A stretch of DNA of 38,562 nucleotides from CFX2 sp014338005 (lineage in GTDB: Bacteria > Chloroflexota > Anaerolineae > Aggregatilineales > Phototrophicaceae), in assembly GCA_030263555.1 (NCBI GenBank), contig SZPE01000041.1:1-38562 (forward strand), written 5' to 3'. Position 1 is the first letter of the stretch; each line of letters begins with the position of its first letter. The notes below the pieces were generated by a model. It had not been told where the DNA came from. It made no database searches and was given only the letters and a program-made list of their open reading frames with translations. Both the position numbers and the translations under genes were made by a program. This document shows, in pieces, positions 6,806 to 15,143 of the stretch.

Positions 6806-7748
6806 AAGCGCCTAACCTCCTGGCAACCATCAGATAAAGGAACATAATCACAATCGGTACAACGGTCATAGCCGCCGCCAGCGGAATGTTGCCGGCTGTA
6901 CCCTGCTGCGCGAACACCGCCTGGCCGATGAAAAAGCTGGAATTACCGATCACACTTGGGATGATGTAGTCGCCAAGCGTCAGCGAAAACGTGAAAATCG
7001 AGCCGGCGACCACGCCGGGAAACGCCAGCGGCAGAATCACTTTACGGAGGGTATAACCGGGCCGCGCGCCGAGGTCTGCTGAGGCTTCCAGCACCGATTT
7101 TGGCACGCGCTCCAGCGCAGCGTTGATCGGCAGAATCATATACGGCAGCCAGATATAAACGAATACCAGGAACATGCCGAGGAACGAAAACGACAGCGAT
7201 GGCCCGCCAATGCCGGGGACTGCCAGCAGCGCCTCCAGTAGCCCATGCAGGCCGAGTAGATTGGCGAACCAGGTAATGATGCCTTCCTGCGCCAGGATGA
7301 TTTTCCAGGTGTATACCCGTACCAGGTAGCTTGACCACAGCGGCAGCAGCACGCCCAGGTAGAGCAGCCCTTTGATACGGTAGTTCGCGTATCGTGCCAT
7401 GTAATACGCGACCGGAAACGCCAGAATGGCACAGGTCACAGTAACGGTGGCGGCCATAACTGCCGTCCGTACAAAAATATCCACGTTCGACGGTGATGCG
7501 AGTTCCCGATAGGTTTGCAGCGAAAATTGGCGCACGATTAGGCCGGTGAAGCCATCCAGCCGGAAGAAGCTGTTAACCAGCAATGATGACAGCGAGCCGA
7601 TGTAAAACACCACCAGCCACAGCAGCGGCAGCAGCAGCGTCAGTATAAGGCTGAGGTTCGGGCGGCGGAAGAAAAAGGTCGAGATTCGACGCGGAAGCGA
7701 CGGCGGTTTGGGCGTCGGAGGAGTCAGAGTCAGCGAAAGCGCGGCCAT
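6792..7748 (-). CDS. ydcU: Polyamine-type ABC transporter permease, YdcU/PotB-like
   Basis: A 318-aa inner-membrane permease. A 40-residue Pro-rich cytoplasmic N-terminus leads into the first membrane segment (LILTLLLPLLWLVVFYIGSL). Later segments hold the EAA loop EASADLGARPGYTLRKVILP. The hallmark LGVLLPLWSSYLVRVYTWK is typical of PotB-type permeases. It pairs with the YdcV-like permease encoded next. Its ATG follows the ydcT stop by 1 nt. No separate promoter is visible, so it depends on the operon promoter upstream of ydcS. Confidence 0.92.
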   Translation of the reverse strand: MAALSLTLTPPTPKPPSLPRRISTFFFRRPNLSLILTLLLPLLWLVVFYIGSLSSLLVNSFFRLDGFTGLIVRQFSLQTYRELASPSNVDIFVRTAVMAATVTVTCAILAFPVAYYMARYANYRIKGLLYLGVLLPLWSSYLVRVYTWKIILAQEGIITWFANLLGLHGLLEALLAVPGIGGPSLSFSFLGMFLVFVYIWLPYMILPINAALERVPKSVLEASADLGARPGYTLRKVILPLAFPGVVAGSIFTFSLTLGDYIIPSVIGNSSFFIGQAVFAQQGTAGNIPLAAAMTVVPIVIMFLYLMVARRLGAFEAL

Positions 7749-7749
7749 A

Positions 7750-8802
7750 TCATTCCATCTCCGTCAAACGGCGGGCGCTGTCCTTGTACCACAGCAGTTT
7801 CACCCGGCTGCCGCGTGTGGTTGGGATGTCCGCAGAGGCTGACTCCAGGTTTTGCTGCACCACGATCAGATCGAAGCCGGCATCCGTTTCTACCAGGTAG
7901 CGCGTGTGCATCCCCAGGTAAATCGTATCGCGCACTGTCCCGTCAATGCCATACAGGTCTTCTGTGACAGGCGTATCCGGCGGGCAGAGGCGTATTTTTT
8001 CCGGTCGAATCGATAGCGTTTCCGGCGAGCCGGTCAGCTTGCGCGCGGAATCGCCGCTGATGAGATTGGTCGTGCCGACGAAGCCGGCCACGAAGCCGGT
8101 CGCCGGATGTTCATACAGTTCGGTGGGCGTGCCGATTTGCTCAATTTTGCCATGATTAAATACGGCCAGCCGGTCACTCATCGTCAGGGCTTCTTCCTGA
8201 TCGTGAGTGACGAAAATAAAGGTAATGCCGATACGTTCCTGAATCGCTTTCAGCTCGATTTGCATCTGCTGGCGCAGTTTGAGATCAAGCGCGCCCAGCG
8301 GCTCGTCCAGCAGCAGCACGCGCGGGTGATTAACCAGCGCCCGCGCCAGGGCAACCCGCTGCCGCTGCCCGCCGGAAAGCTGTGATGGCTTGCGGTTTTC
8401 CATGCCCGGCAGCCGCACCATTTCCAGCATCTCGCGCACGCGGCGCTCGCGTTCCGGCTTTGGCACTTTTTTGACCATCAGCCCGTAGGCGATGTTCTGG
8501 CCGACCGTCATGTGCGGGAACAGCGCATAGTCCTGAAACACCGTGTTCACATCACGTTCATAGGGCGGCATGTTTGCCACTTCCTGCCCATAAAGCTGAA
8601 TGCTGCCGGAGGTGGGCTGCTCGAAGCCGGCGATCAGGCGCAAACAGGTGGTCTTGCCCGACCCCGAAGGGCCGAGCAAGGAGAAAAATTCGCCGTCATA
8701 AATATCCAGATTCACATGGTCAACAGCTTTAACCTCGCCAAAATACCGGCATACGGCTTGCAGTCGGACGGCGATAGAAAGTTGGGTGGGGGCGTTCATC
8801 AT
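7750..8802 (-). CDS. ydcT: Polyamine-type ABC transporter ATPase, YdcT/PotA-like
   Basis: A 350-aa cytoplasmic ATPase that powers amine import. Walker A GPSGSGKT is at 44-51, Q-loop near 90, signature LSGGQ at 142-146, Walker B LLLDEP with Asp166/Glu167, and H-loop His200. The C-terminal third (about 240-350) is the TOBE-type regulatory domain of the PotA/MalK class. The run EFFSLLGPSGSGKTTCLRLI and the segment ERDVNTVFQDYALFPHM closely match E. coli YdcT. The ATG at 8802 overlaps the patD stop in ATGA; a second ATG follows directly and could also be used. It works with the two permeases encoded downstream and the binding protein YdcS. Confidence 0.94.
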   Translation of the reverse strand: MMNAPTQLSIAVRLQAVCRYFGEVKAVDHVNLDIYDGEFFSLLGPSGSGKTTCLRLIAGFEQPTSGSIQLYGQEVANMPPYERDVNTVFQDYALFPHMTVGQNIAYGLMVKKVPKPERERRVREMLEMVRLPGMENRKPSQLSGGQRQRVALARALVNHPRVLLLDEPLGALDLKLRQQMQIELKAIQERIGITFIFVTHDQEEALTMSDRLAVFNHGKIEQIGTPTELYEHPATGFVAGFVGTTNLISGDSARKLTGSPETLSIRPEKIRLCPPDTPVTEDLYGIDGTVRDTIYLGMHTRYLVETDAGFDLIVVQQNLESASADIPTTRGSRVKLLWYKDSARRLTEME

Positions 8803-10241
8803 GCGTTTTTGACCATCACGTGTTTGGTGATTTTATAGTCCGCTACCGCCTCGGCAGACAGGTCTTTACCGAAGCCAGACTGCTTAAAACCGCCGTGCGG
8901 CGCTTCCGAAGCCAGGGGGATGTGGTCATTGACCCAGACCGTGCCAAACTCCAACTGGGCTGCCAGGCGCATGGCGCGGCCAACATCCTTCGTCCACACC
9001 GACGCCGCCAGGCCGTACTGCACATCATTACCCAGGCGCACGGCTTCGGCTTCGCTGTCGAAGGTGTTGATGGTCAGCACCGGGCCAAAGACCTCGCTCT
9101 GGATGATCTCCGACTGCTGGTCGGCGTTCACAATCACCGTTGGCTCGAAGTAATAACCATCGGCCCGGCCAGCCGGGATGCCGCCGCCGGTGAGTACCTG
9201 CGCGCCCGATGCTTTCGCCCGCTCGACAAAACCCTGCACCCGTTCGCGCTGGATGCGAGAAATCAGCGGCCCCATCTGCACATCGTCGTCATATGGAAGG
9301 CCGATTTTGACGTTCCGCATGGCTTCGACAATCGCTTCGGTGGCATCCTTGTAACGGCTCTTTTCGACGTAAACCCGTGTCGAGGCGGTGCAGTCCTGGC
9401 CGGTATTAAACGTGCCGGTGAGCGTGGCGACCGCCGCGATGTTCTCGATGTCCACATCGTCAAAGACAATAAACGGCGCTTTGCCACCCAGTTCAAGATG
9501 CACCCGCTTGAGCGTATCCGCCGCCGTTTTCATGATTTTTTTGCCCGTGTTGGTCGAGCCGGTCAGGCTGACCATACGCACGTTGGGATGTTCGACCAAC
9601 GCCTGACCGGTATCATTGCCACCGGTGACGATGTTCACCACGCCGTCGGGGATGCCGGCTTCGGCGATTAATTCCGCCAGCAGCAGCGTCGTCAGCGGGG
9701 TGGTGGGCGCGGGTTTCAGCACAATCGTGCAGCCTGCCGCCAGCGCAGGGCCGATCTTCCAGATCGCCATCATGAGCGGGTAGTTCCAAGGGGTGATCTG
9801 ACCGACCACACCGACCGGCTCTTTGCGGTAAATCGAAGTGAAACCCTTCAGGTATTCGCCCGCGTTATGGCCGTGTGTATCCCGCGCGGCAGTGGCAAAA
9901 AAGCGCAGATTGTCCACACAGGCCGGTAAATCTGCGCCCAGGCTGACCGCCTGAAAGGGTTTGCCGGTGTTATCAGATTCCAGCCGCGCAAAGTCTTCCG
10001 CGCGCTGTTCCAGCAGATCAGCCAGCCGCCAGATCGCCAGCGACCGTTCGGCAGGGGTTAACTGCGACCAGCGGCCATCGTAAAAGGCACGGTGGGCCGC
10101 CTGCACGGCAGCATCCACGTCAGCGCGGCTGGCGTCTATCACCTCAGCAATCACCTGACCGGTGGCCGGGTTTTCGACTGCCATGCAGCTGCCACCCTGG
10201 CTGTCCGCCCATCGGCCATCAATCCATAGTTTGTAGTCCAT
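8799..10241 (-). CDS. patD: Gamma-aminobutyraldehyde dehydrogenase (PatD-like)
   Basis: A 480-aa NAD+-dependent aldehyde dehydrogenase. Catalytic Cys284 lies in NTGQDCTAS and general-base Glu250 in HLELGGKAP; both lie four residues after their counterparts in E. coli PatD. ITPWNYPLMMAIWKIGPALA and SLTGSTNTGKKI line the cofactor site, and the C-terminus SGFGKDLSAEAVADYKITKH is typical of the PatD/betaine-aldehyde subgroup. The role is oxidation of 4-aminobutanal, the product of putrescine transamination, to GABA. The ATG at 10241 has GAGGAA upstream; an in-frame start at 10340 would overlap ydcS and add 33 unmatched residues. It sits between the binding protein and the ATPase of a YdcSTUV-type importer, which supports a polyamine substrate. 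A betaine-aldehyde or other amino-aldehyde substrate cannot be excluded. Confidence 0.9.
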   Translation of the reverse strand: MDYKLWIDGRWADSQGGSCMAVENPATGQVIAEVIDASRADVDAAVQAAHRAFYDGRWSQLTPAERSLAIWRLADLLEQRAEDFARLESDNTGKPFQAVSLGADLPACVDNLRFFATAARDTHGHNAGEYLKGFTSIYRKEPVGVVGQITPWNYPLMMAIWKIGPALAAGCTIVLKPAPTTPLTTLLLAELIAEAGIPDGVVNIVTGGNDTGQALVEHPNVRMVSLTGSTNTGKKIMKTAADTLKRVHLELGGKAPFIVFDDVDIENIAAVATLTGTFNTGQDCTASTRVYVEKSRYKDATEAIVEAMRNVKIGLPYDDDVQMGPLISRIQRERVQGFVERAKASGAQVLTGGGIPAGRADGYYFEPTVIVNADQQSEIIQSEVFGPVLTINTFDSEAEAVRLGNDVQYGLAASVWTKDVGRAMRLAAQLEFGTVWVNDHIPLASEAPHGGFKQSGFGKDLSAEAVADYKITKHVMVKNA

Positions 10242-10262
10242 AGTTTGAAATTCCTCAAGGGG

Positions 10263-10290
10263 GCAGGGGCGCACGACTGCACGCCCCTGC
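10263..10290. repeat. GC-rich hairpin between ydcS and patD
   Basis: Perfect 9-bp arms GCAGGGGCG / CGCCCCTGC enclose a 10-nt loop, 10 nt downstream of the ydcS stop codon. There is no T-run after it on the minus strand, so read-through into patD is expected. Hairpins of this kind after a solute-binding-protein gene often protect that part of the mRNA, giving more binding protein than transporter. The core resembles the palindromes at 3529 and 21534. Confidence 0.8.
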
Positions 10291-10300
10291 GAAGCTCTTT

Positions 10301-11476
10301 TTAACGCCCGCCGATGACGGCAATATAACTCGTTACCCACTCATAATACGGGACGCACACCTCGCCGCGATCATCGCCGCAGTTGGCAACCGGCGTCTTC
10401 CAGAAGCGGATCTTCTCGAAGTCGTCAAAGCCGTTGGTCGCGCAGCCATCCGGGCCCAGAAGTTCGTTACCTTCGCAGGCCGCCGGGACAGCCGGCACCG
10501 AGCCGAACCAGGCCGCCAGGTCGCCCTGAACCTGCGGACTGAGCGAGTGTTCCAGCCACATGTACGCGCAGTTGGGATGCGGCGCGTTGGCGTGCATCAT
10601 GGTTGTATCTGCCCAGCCGGTTGCCCCTTCCTGAGGGACAACGCTGGCAATCGGCTGGCCGGCGGCTCTTAACAGATTGACCTGGAACGGCCACGAACCA
10701 GAGGCCACGATGCCTTCGTTGGTGAAGTCGTCAATCTGGACGAAGGCGTCGTGCCAGTAGCGGGCGACCAGTTCGCGCTGCTGGCGCAGCAGGTCGAGCG
10801 CGGCGTTAAACTGGTCACGGTCGAGCGCGTAGGGATCGGTGATGCCCAGTTCCGGCTGATGGTACATAAGATACTGCGCGGCATCGGCAATATGAATCGG
10901 GCCATCATAGGCCTGCACGCGGCCCGCGTTGGACTTGCCATCCGGCAGCGTTTGTTCCTCGAAAACAACGCTCCAGCTGGTCGGTGGTTCGGTGAAAACC
11001 TCGGTGTTATACATCAACACGTTCGGCCCCCACTGGTACGGCGTGCCGTAGTGTTCCGCAACACCGTCACCATTGGTATCTACGGTGTGCCAGGGCGCGT
11101 TTTGCAGCCGTTCGTCCACGGTGTTCCAGCTTGGAATCAGATCGGGATTAATCGGCTGAACGCGGCCACCGTAAATCAGACGCAGGCTGGCATCGCCAGA
11201 GGCCGTTACCAGGTCGAACGTGCCTTCATTCATCAGAGCCACCATCTCATCCGATGTCGCAGCAGTTTTGACGTTGACCTTGCAGCCGGTTTCCTGCTCG
11301 AAGCGTGTTACCCAGTCAAATGCCGGGTCGGTTTCGCCGCGTTCGATGTAGCCGGGCCAGGCCACAATGTCCACCTGTCCTTCGCCCTGCCCGATGGACT
11401 GCATCGGCTCCTGCGCCGCACTGACTGTAACCCCCAGTGCCATCATCACTAATAACAAAACAATAACCTTTTTCAT
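10301..11476 (-). CDS. ydcS: Polyamine ABC transporter substrate-binding protein, YdcS-like
   Basis: A 391-aa exported binding protein and first gene of the operon. The signal peptide MKKVIVLLLVMMALGVTVSA ends near residue 20-21 with no lipobox Cys, so lipidation is not indicated. The mature part closely matches E. coli YdcS: WPGYIERGETDPAFDWVT, NVKTAATSDEMVAL, DLVTASGDASLRLI, YGTPYQWGPNVLMYN, GRVQAYDGPIHIADAA, GWADTTMMH, and a terminal YIAVIGGR. It is expected to capture putrescine or a similar amine outside the membrane. E. coli YdcS was also reported to have polyhydroxybutyrate synthase activity, which cannot be judged here. The ribosome site is GGGAGAAGG, and a TATAAT promoter lies about 62 nt upstream. 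Confidence 0.94.
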   Translation of the reverse strand: MKKVIVLLLVMMALGVTVSAAQEPMQSIGQGEGQVDIVAWPGYIERGETDPAFDWVTRFEQETGCKVNVKTAATSDEMVALMNEGTFDLVTASGDASLRLIYGGRVQPINPDLIPSWNTVDERLQNAPWHTVDTNGDGVAEHYGTPYQWGPNVLMYNTEVFTEPPTSWSVVFEEQTLPDGKSNAGRVQAYDGPIHIADAAQYLMYHQPELGITDPYALDRDQFNAALDLLRQQRELVARYWHDAFVQIDDFTNEGIVASGSWPFQVNLLRAAGQPIASVVPQEGATGWADTTMMHANAPHPNCAYMWLEHSLSPQVQGDLAAWFGSVPAVPAACEGNELLGPDGCATNGFDDFEKIRFWKTPVANCGDDRGEVCVPYYEWVTSYIAVIGGR

Positions 11477-11904
11477 GCCTGCCTTCTCCCCTACATAACA
11501 GTGAAAGAGTAAATCTGCCTTTGCTGAGGCTTGTTGAATTATAACGACAATTTAAGACTTTACGCAAAAGTTGTTTAGGTCGTTCCCGATCTAAAGTTGG
11601 ATTGGAGAAAAAGACAAATATGAGCATCCTAATATTCATCATATTAATCCTGAGTGAGACATGCCTCCCGCTTATTGACAGTGGGGACGGATTTTTCTAT
11701 AGTTCCATAGAATGTCACTTTTTGGATAACCCGGTTTCAGTTTGGCCGGGAAATCGCCGGCGACAGCCGCCCTCTCGAACTTTCGTGCAACTCCGGCTCG
11801 AAAATTATATAATTCGGTTTCTTTGCCGAGACTGATCGCATCTGCCGGATTTGCTTGGGAATTTGGCTGAGCGCCCGGCGTTGGTCAATACATGAAGGAA
11901 TGTT
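11477..11904. other. 428-nt divergent intergenic region between ydcS and mrpA
   Basis: The region holds the ydcS promoter on the minus strand and, near 11808-11813, a TATAAT that could serve mrpA on the plus strand but lacks a good -35 box. A short inverted repeat TTCTAT...ATAGAA sits near 11695-11712. The middle is AT-richer than the genes. A small open frame from the ATG at 11620 has no convincing ribosome site and no recognisable product, so I do not call it a gene. Confidence 0.6.
11538..11567 (-). promoter_or_regulatory. Probable promoter of the ydcS-patD-ydcTUV operon
   Basis: On the minus strand TTGCGT (11562-11567) and a perfect TATAAT (11538-11543) are 18 bp apart, giving a leader of about 55 nt before the ydcS ATG. 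No regulator gene lies next to the operon. Confidence 0.6.
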
Positions 11905-14799
11905 ATGGAATTTGTACCCGTGATCGTAGTACCGTTTGTTCTGGCCCTGGCGATTGTTCCAGCCAGCCAGCGGCTGCGGCCTGAACACCAGGGATGGGGA
12001 CTGGCCGCCGTTCTTGCGATTCTGTTCGGGTGGCTTCTTGCGCTTTTGCCTACGATCGGCGAACAGGGGGCGGTATCGGCGGCTATTTCCTGGATGCCGC
12101 AGATTGGCCTCAATCTGTCGCTGTATGCGGATGGATTGTCGGTGCTGTTTGCCCTGGTTATCACCGGCATCGGCGCTGCCGTCATGTTATATGCCGGATA
12201 TTATTTCGAGGATGCCCGGCAGGTGGGACGATTTTTTGCCCTGCTGCTGGCTTTCACCGGCAGTATGCTGGCGGTGGTGATGGCCGGCAATCTGCTGACG
12301 CTCTTTATCGCCTGGGAGCTGACAAGCATTGTTTCGTTTTTGCTCATCAGTTTTAAGGGGTCGGATGCGGATGCCCGCGCAGGCGCGCTCCAGGCGCTTA
12401 TCATCACCGGGGGCGGGGGACTGGCGCTTTTAGTCGGGCTGCTGTTAGCGGGGACCGCTGCCGGAACGATGGAATTGAGCGACCTGCTTGCCAAAAGCGA
12501 CGTTCTGCGGTCGCATCCCTGGTATGGCGCGATCGCCGTGCTGATTTTAGCAGGTAGTTTTAGTAAAAGTGCGCAGTTTCCGCTGCATTTTTGGCTGCCG
12601 GGCGCGATGGCCGCGCCGACGCCGGCCAGCGCGTTTTTACACTCGGCGACGATGGTCAAAGCTGGTGTTTATCTGCTGGCGCGCCTGTCGCCCATACTGG
12701 GGGATACGCCGTTGTGGAATACGGTTCTGCCGGTGGTCGGTCTGCTGACGATGCTGATTGGCGCGGCGGTCGCGCTGCGCCAGCGTGATTTGAAGGGCAT
12801 CCTGGCCTATACGACGATCAGCCAGCTTGGGGCGCTGGTGGCGCTTATCGGCCTACCGGAAGCCGCCGGAATCAAAGCTGCTATGGTGGGCATTCTGGCG
12901 CACGCGCTGTACAAAGGCGCGCTGTTCCTGATAGTCGGGGCGGTTGACCATGCTACCGGCACGCGAAATATAGACGAGCTGGGCGGTTTGTGGCGCAAGA
13001 TGCCCGCTCTGGCCGGTGTTACTGTAGTGGCGGGTTTATCTATGGCCGGCGTGCCGCCGCTGTTTGGTTTTGTTGCCAAAGAAACGCTGCTGGAAGCTGT
13101 GATCGCCGAGCCGCTGGCGCTGGCCGTCGTGGTGCTTAGCGCCACGCTAACGGTGGCGGTGGCGTTTCGACTGATCTGGGATATTTTCGGGGGGAAATCG
13201 CGCGCGCGCCTGCCGCAAGAAGAACATCGAGAGCATGACAGCCATCATCCCTACGGGGATGACGCTTATGATTACAGCCATATCCACACGCTGCCAGGCC
13301 CGATGACTGCCGCTCCGGGACTTCTGGCAGGGCTGTCGTTGATTGCCGGCATCGGCATCGGCGCGTTGGTCACGCCGGTGGTTTCGCTGGCGATCGGGAA
13401 AACGGTCAGCCTGTATCTGCTGCCGCCGGACGGCATCAACCAGGCATTCGTTTTGAGTATAGCGGCACTGGCCGCCGGCGCGGCGATATTTGCGACCCGC
13501 CGCGTCTGGCTGTCGTGGAATCTGCCCGGACTGCCTGGCGGTGAGCAAATTTATCAATACCTGGTAAGCCGGGTTGAGCAGATAGGGGATGTGCTGCTGC
13601 GCTCGCAGGGCGGCAAAATCCGGTATTATCTGGCGGCAATTTTGCTGACGGTGGTTGCTCTGCTGTCCACTGCGATTACCCGAACGACGATCATCTATCC
13701 GGCAGAAATGATGGCAGGTGTTGCTTCCGCAGCCGATATACTGGAAATTGTGCTGCTGGTGCTGGCACTGGTCGCTACGCTGGCGAGTATTTTGCTGGAG
13801 CGGCATCTGCTGGCGGCAATGGCGCTGGGTGTGGCCGGTTACTCAATCGGCGGCATCTTTTTGCTCGAACCCGCGCCGGATGTCGCGCTGGTACAGTTCC
13901 TGATCGAAACGCTGGCTACCGTGCTGATTATCATCATCCTGGCGCGTACTAGCGAAGAAGAGCGCCGCCGCGCGATCACGCGCCTGTGGGGGCAGACGAA
14001 CACGGGCTTAAAACGCGACGTGCTGATTTCGGTCACGCTGGGGGTGGCGGTGGGGTTTTTCGCGCTGGCCGCCGTCAACAGCCGCCCGACTCCTAACACG
14101 ATTGCCGCCTGGCATCTGGAAAACGCGCTGCCGCAGGTAGGCGTGAAAGATGTTGTAGCCGGCATTATCACCGATTTTCGCGGCACCGATACGTTGATCG
14201 AAATCACCGTATTCGGCATGGCGGCGTTGGGTGTGCTGACGATGCTGGCGCGCCCGAACCCCGGCAAAACGTGGTCTTTGTTCCGGCGGCCTGAAACAAG
14301 CGAGAGTCCCATCAAGGATGCGCTGCAAGAAGACGCGGAGCGTCCTGAACCGGTAGTTTATCGTTCGCATTTTGCCGACCCGGTAACACAGCTTGCCGCC
14401 GGGTTGGTGCTGCCGTTCGCCATGCTGATCGGCCTGGCGCACCTTCTTTACGCCGGTGCAGCGCCGGGGGATGGTTTCACAGCGGGGGTGATCGGCGGCT
14501 TGGGGGTCGCATTGTGGTTTGTCGTGTACGGGTATGAGGAAACAAAAAGACGGCTGCGTTGGCTGCATCCCGGCCCGCTGATCGGGATTGGGCTGACGCT
14601 GGCCTTTGCCAATGCCATTCTGCCGCTGATTTTCGGGCGTGAATTTCTGGCTTTTACCCCGATAGACGGTTTTTCGCTGGCGGACATCAAACTGGCCTCA
14701 ACGGTGTTGTTTGAGGTCGGCATCTGCCTGACTGTATTCGGCGGCGTGAGCGCCATCCTGGAAGCTATCTCCCATCCAATGGAGGTCGAACCGTTATGA
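11905..14799 (+). CDS. mrpA: Mrp-type Na+/H+ antiporter, fused subunits A and B
   Basis: A 964-aa polytopic membrane protein, the largest subunit of the multi-subunit Mrp (Mnh/Pha) cation/proton antiporter. Residues about 1-500 form the NuoL-like proton-channel unit, with AWELTSIVSFLLISFKG (conserved membrane Glu), KSAQFPLHFWLPGAMAAPTP and HSATMVKAGVYLLARL (Lys in a broken helix). A His/Asp-rich cytoplasmic loop (EEHREHDSHHPYGDD) follows. The middle carries the MrpA C-terminal membrane extension (FLIETLATVLIIIILAR). The last 140 residues, from ADPVTQLAAGLVLPFAMLIG, are an MnhB domain, so A and B are one polypeptide as in PhaAB. AAGGAA lies 6 nt before the ATG. The stop overlaps mrpC (ATGA). 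Confidence 0.94.
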   Translation: MEFVPVIVVPFVLALAIVPASQRLRPEHQGWGLAAVLAILFGWLLALLPTIGEQGAVSAAISWMPQIGLNLSLYADGLSVLFALVITGIGAAVMLYAGYYFEDARQVGRFFALLLAFTGSMLAVVMAGNLLTLFIAWELTSIVSFLLISFKGSDADARAGALQALIITGGGGLALLVGLLLAGTAAGTMELSDLLAKSDVLRSHPWYGAIAVLILAGSFSKSAQFPLHFWLPGAMAAPTPASAFLHSATMVKAGVYLLARLSPILGDTPLWNTVLPVVGLLTMLIGAAVALRQRDLKGILAYTTISQLGALVALIGLPEAAGIKAAMVGILAHALYKGALFLIVGAVDHATGTRNIDELGGLWRKMPALAGVTVVAGLSMAGVPPLFGFVAKETLLEAVIAEPLALAVVVLSATLTVAVAFRLIWDIFGGKSRARLPQEEHREHDSHHPYGDDAYDYSHIHTLPGPMTAAPGLLAGLSLIAGIGIGALVTPVVSLAIGKTVSLYLLPPDGINQAFVLSIAALAAGAAIFATRRVWLSWNLPGLPGGEQIYQYLVSRVEQIGDVLLRSQGGKIRYYLAAILLTVVALLSTAITRTTIIYPAEMMAGVASAADILEIVLLVLALVATLASILLERHLLAAMALGVAGYSIGGIFLLEPAPDVALVQFLIETLATVLIIIILARTSEEERRRAITRLWGQTNTGLKRDVLISVTLGVAVGFFALAAVNSRPTPNTIAAWHLENALPQVGVKDVVAGIITDFRGTDTLIEITVFGMAALGVLTMLARPNPGKTWSLFRRPETSESPIKDALQEDAERPEPVVYRSHFADPVTQLAAGLVLPFAMLIGLAHLLYAGAAPGDGFTAGVIGGLGVALWFVVYGYEETKRRLRWLHPGPLIGIGLTLAFANAILPLIFGREFLAFTPIDGFSLADIKLASTVLFEVGICLTVFGGVSAILEAISHPMEVEPL

Positions 14800-15140
14800 A
14801 CATCCTGTTTGCGCTGGCAACCGGTATCATGTTTGCGATGGGCGTTTTTCAACTGCTGCGGCGGGATTTAATCAAAGCCGGGATGGGCTTTTATATCCTG
14901 TTCACGGCTATCAATCTTTTGTTTCTGGCTGTCGGGGCTTATAACGGCAGTGTCCCGGCTTATGTGGATGCCAGCAGCCGTCCGGCAGGGCAGCCCAGCG
15001 ACCCGCTGGTGCAGGCACTCATTCTGACGGCTATTGTCATCAGTTTTGGCTCTTACGCGCTGCTGCTAGGGTTGATCGCGGTTTCATCCCGGCGGTTTAA
15101 GACGGTGGACAGCGATGAACTGGATCAACTTAAGGGGTAA
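14796..15140 (+). CDS. mrpC: Mrp antiporter subunit C (NuoK-like)
   Basis: A 114-aa membrane protein with three hydrophobic segments. It resembles NuoK of respiratory complex I and is a core subunit of the Mrp antiporter. Conserved features are the GMGFYILFTAINLLFLAVGAY segment and DPLVQALILTAIVISFGSYA, the latter typical of MrpC/MnhC. The start overlaps the mrpA stop by 4 nt, so translation is likely coupled. The Pro/Ser-rich segment after the second helix (YVDASSRPAGQPSDP) faces a soluble side. Confidence 0.93.
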   Translation: MNILFALATGIMFAMGVFQLLRRDLIKAGMGFYILFTAINLLFLAVGAYNGSVPAYVDASSRPAGQPSDPLVQALILTAIVISFGSYALLLGLIAVSSRRFKTVDSDELDQLKG

Positions 15141-15143
15141 TTT

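Noticed and set aside
10242..10340. Upstream extension of the aldehyde dehydrogenase
   Set aside because: It would overlap ydcS, run through the GC hairpin, and lacks family similarity; the ATG at 10241 has a good ribosome site.
11620..11835. A short open frame with a hydrophobic start in the ydcS-mrpA intergenic region
   Set aside because: The ribosome-site spacing is poor, composition after the first 15 residues looks non-coding, and it ends inside probable promoter sequence.
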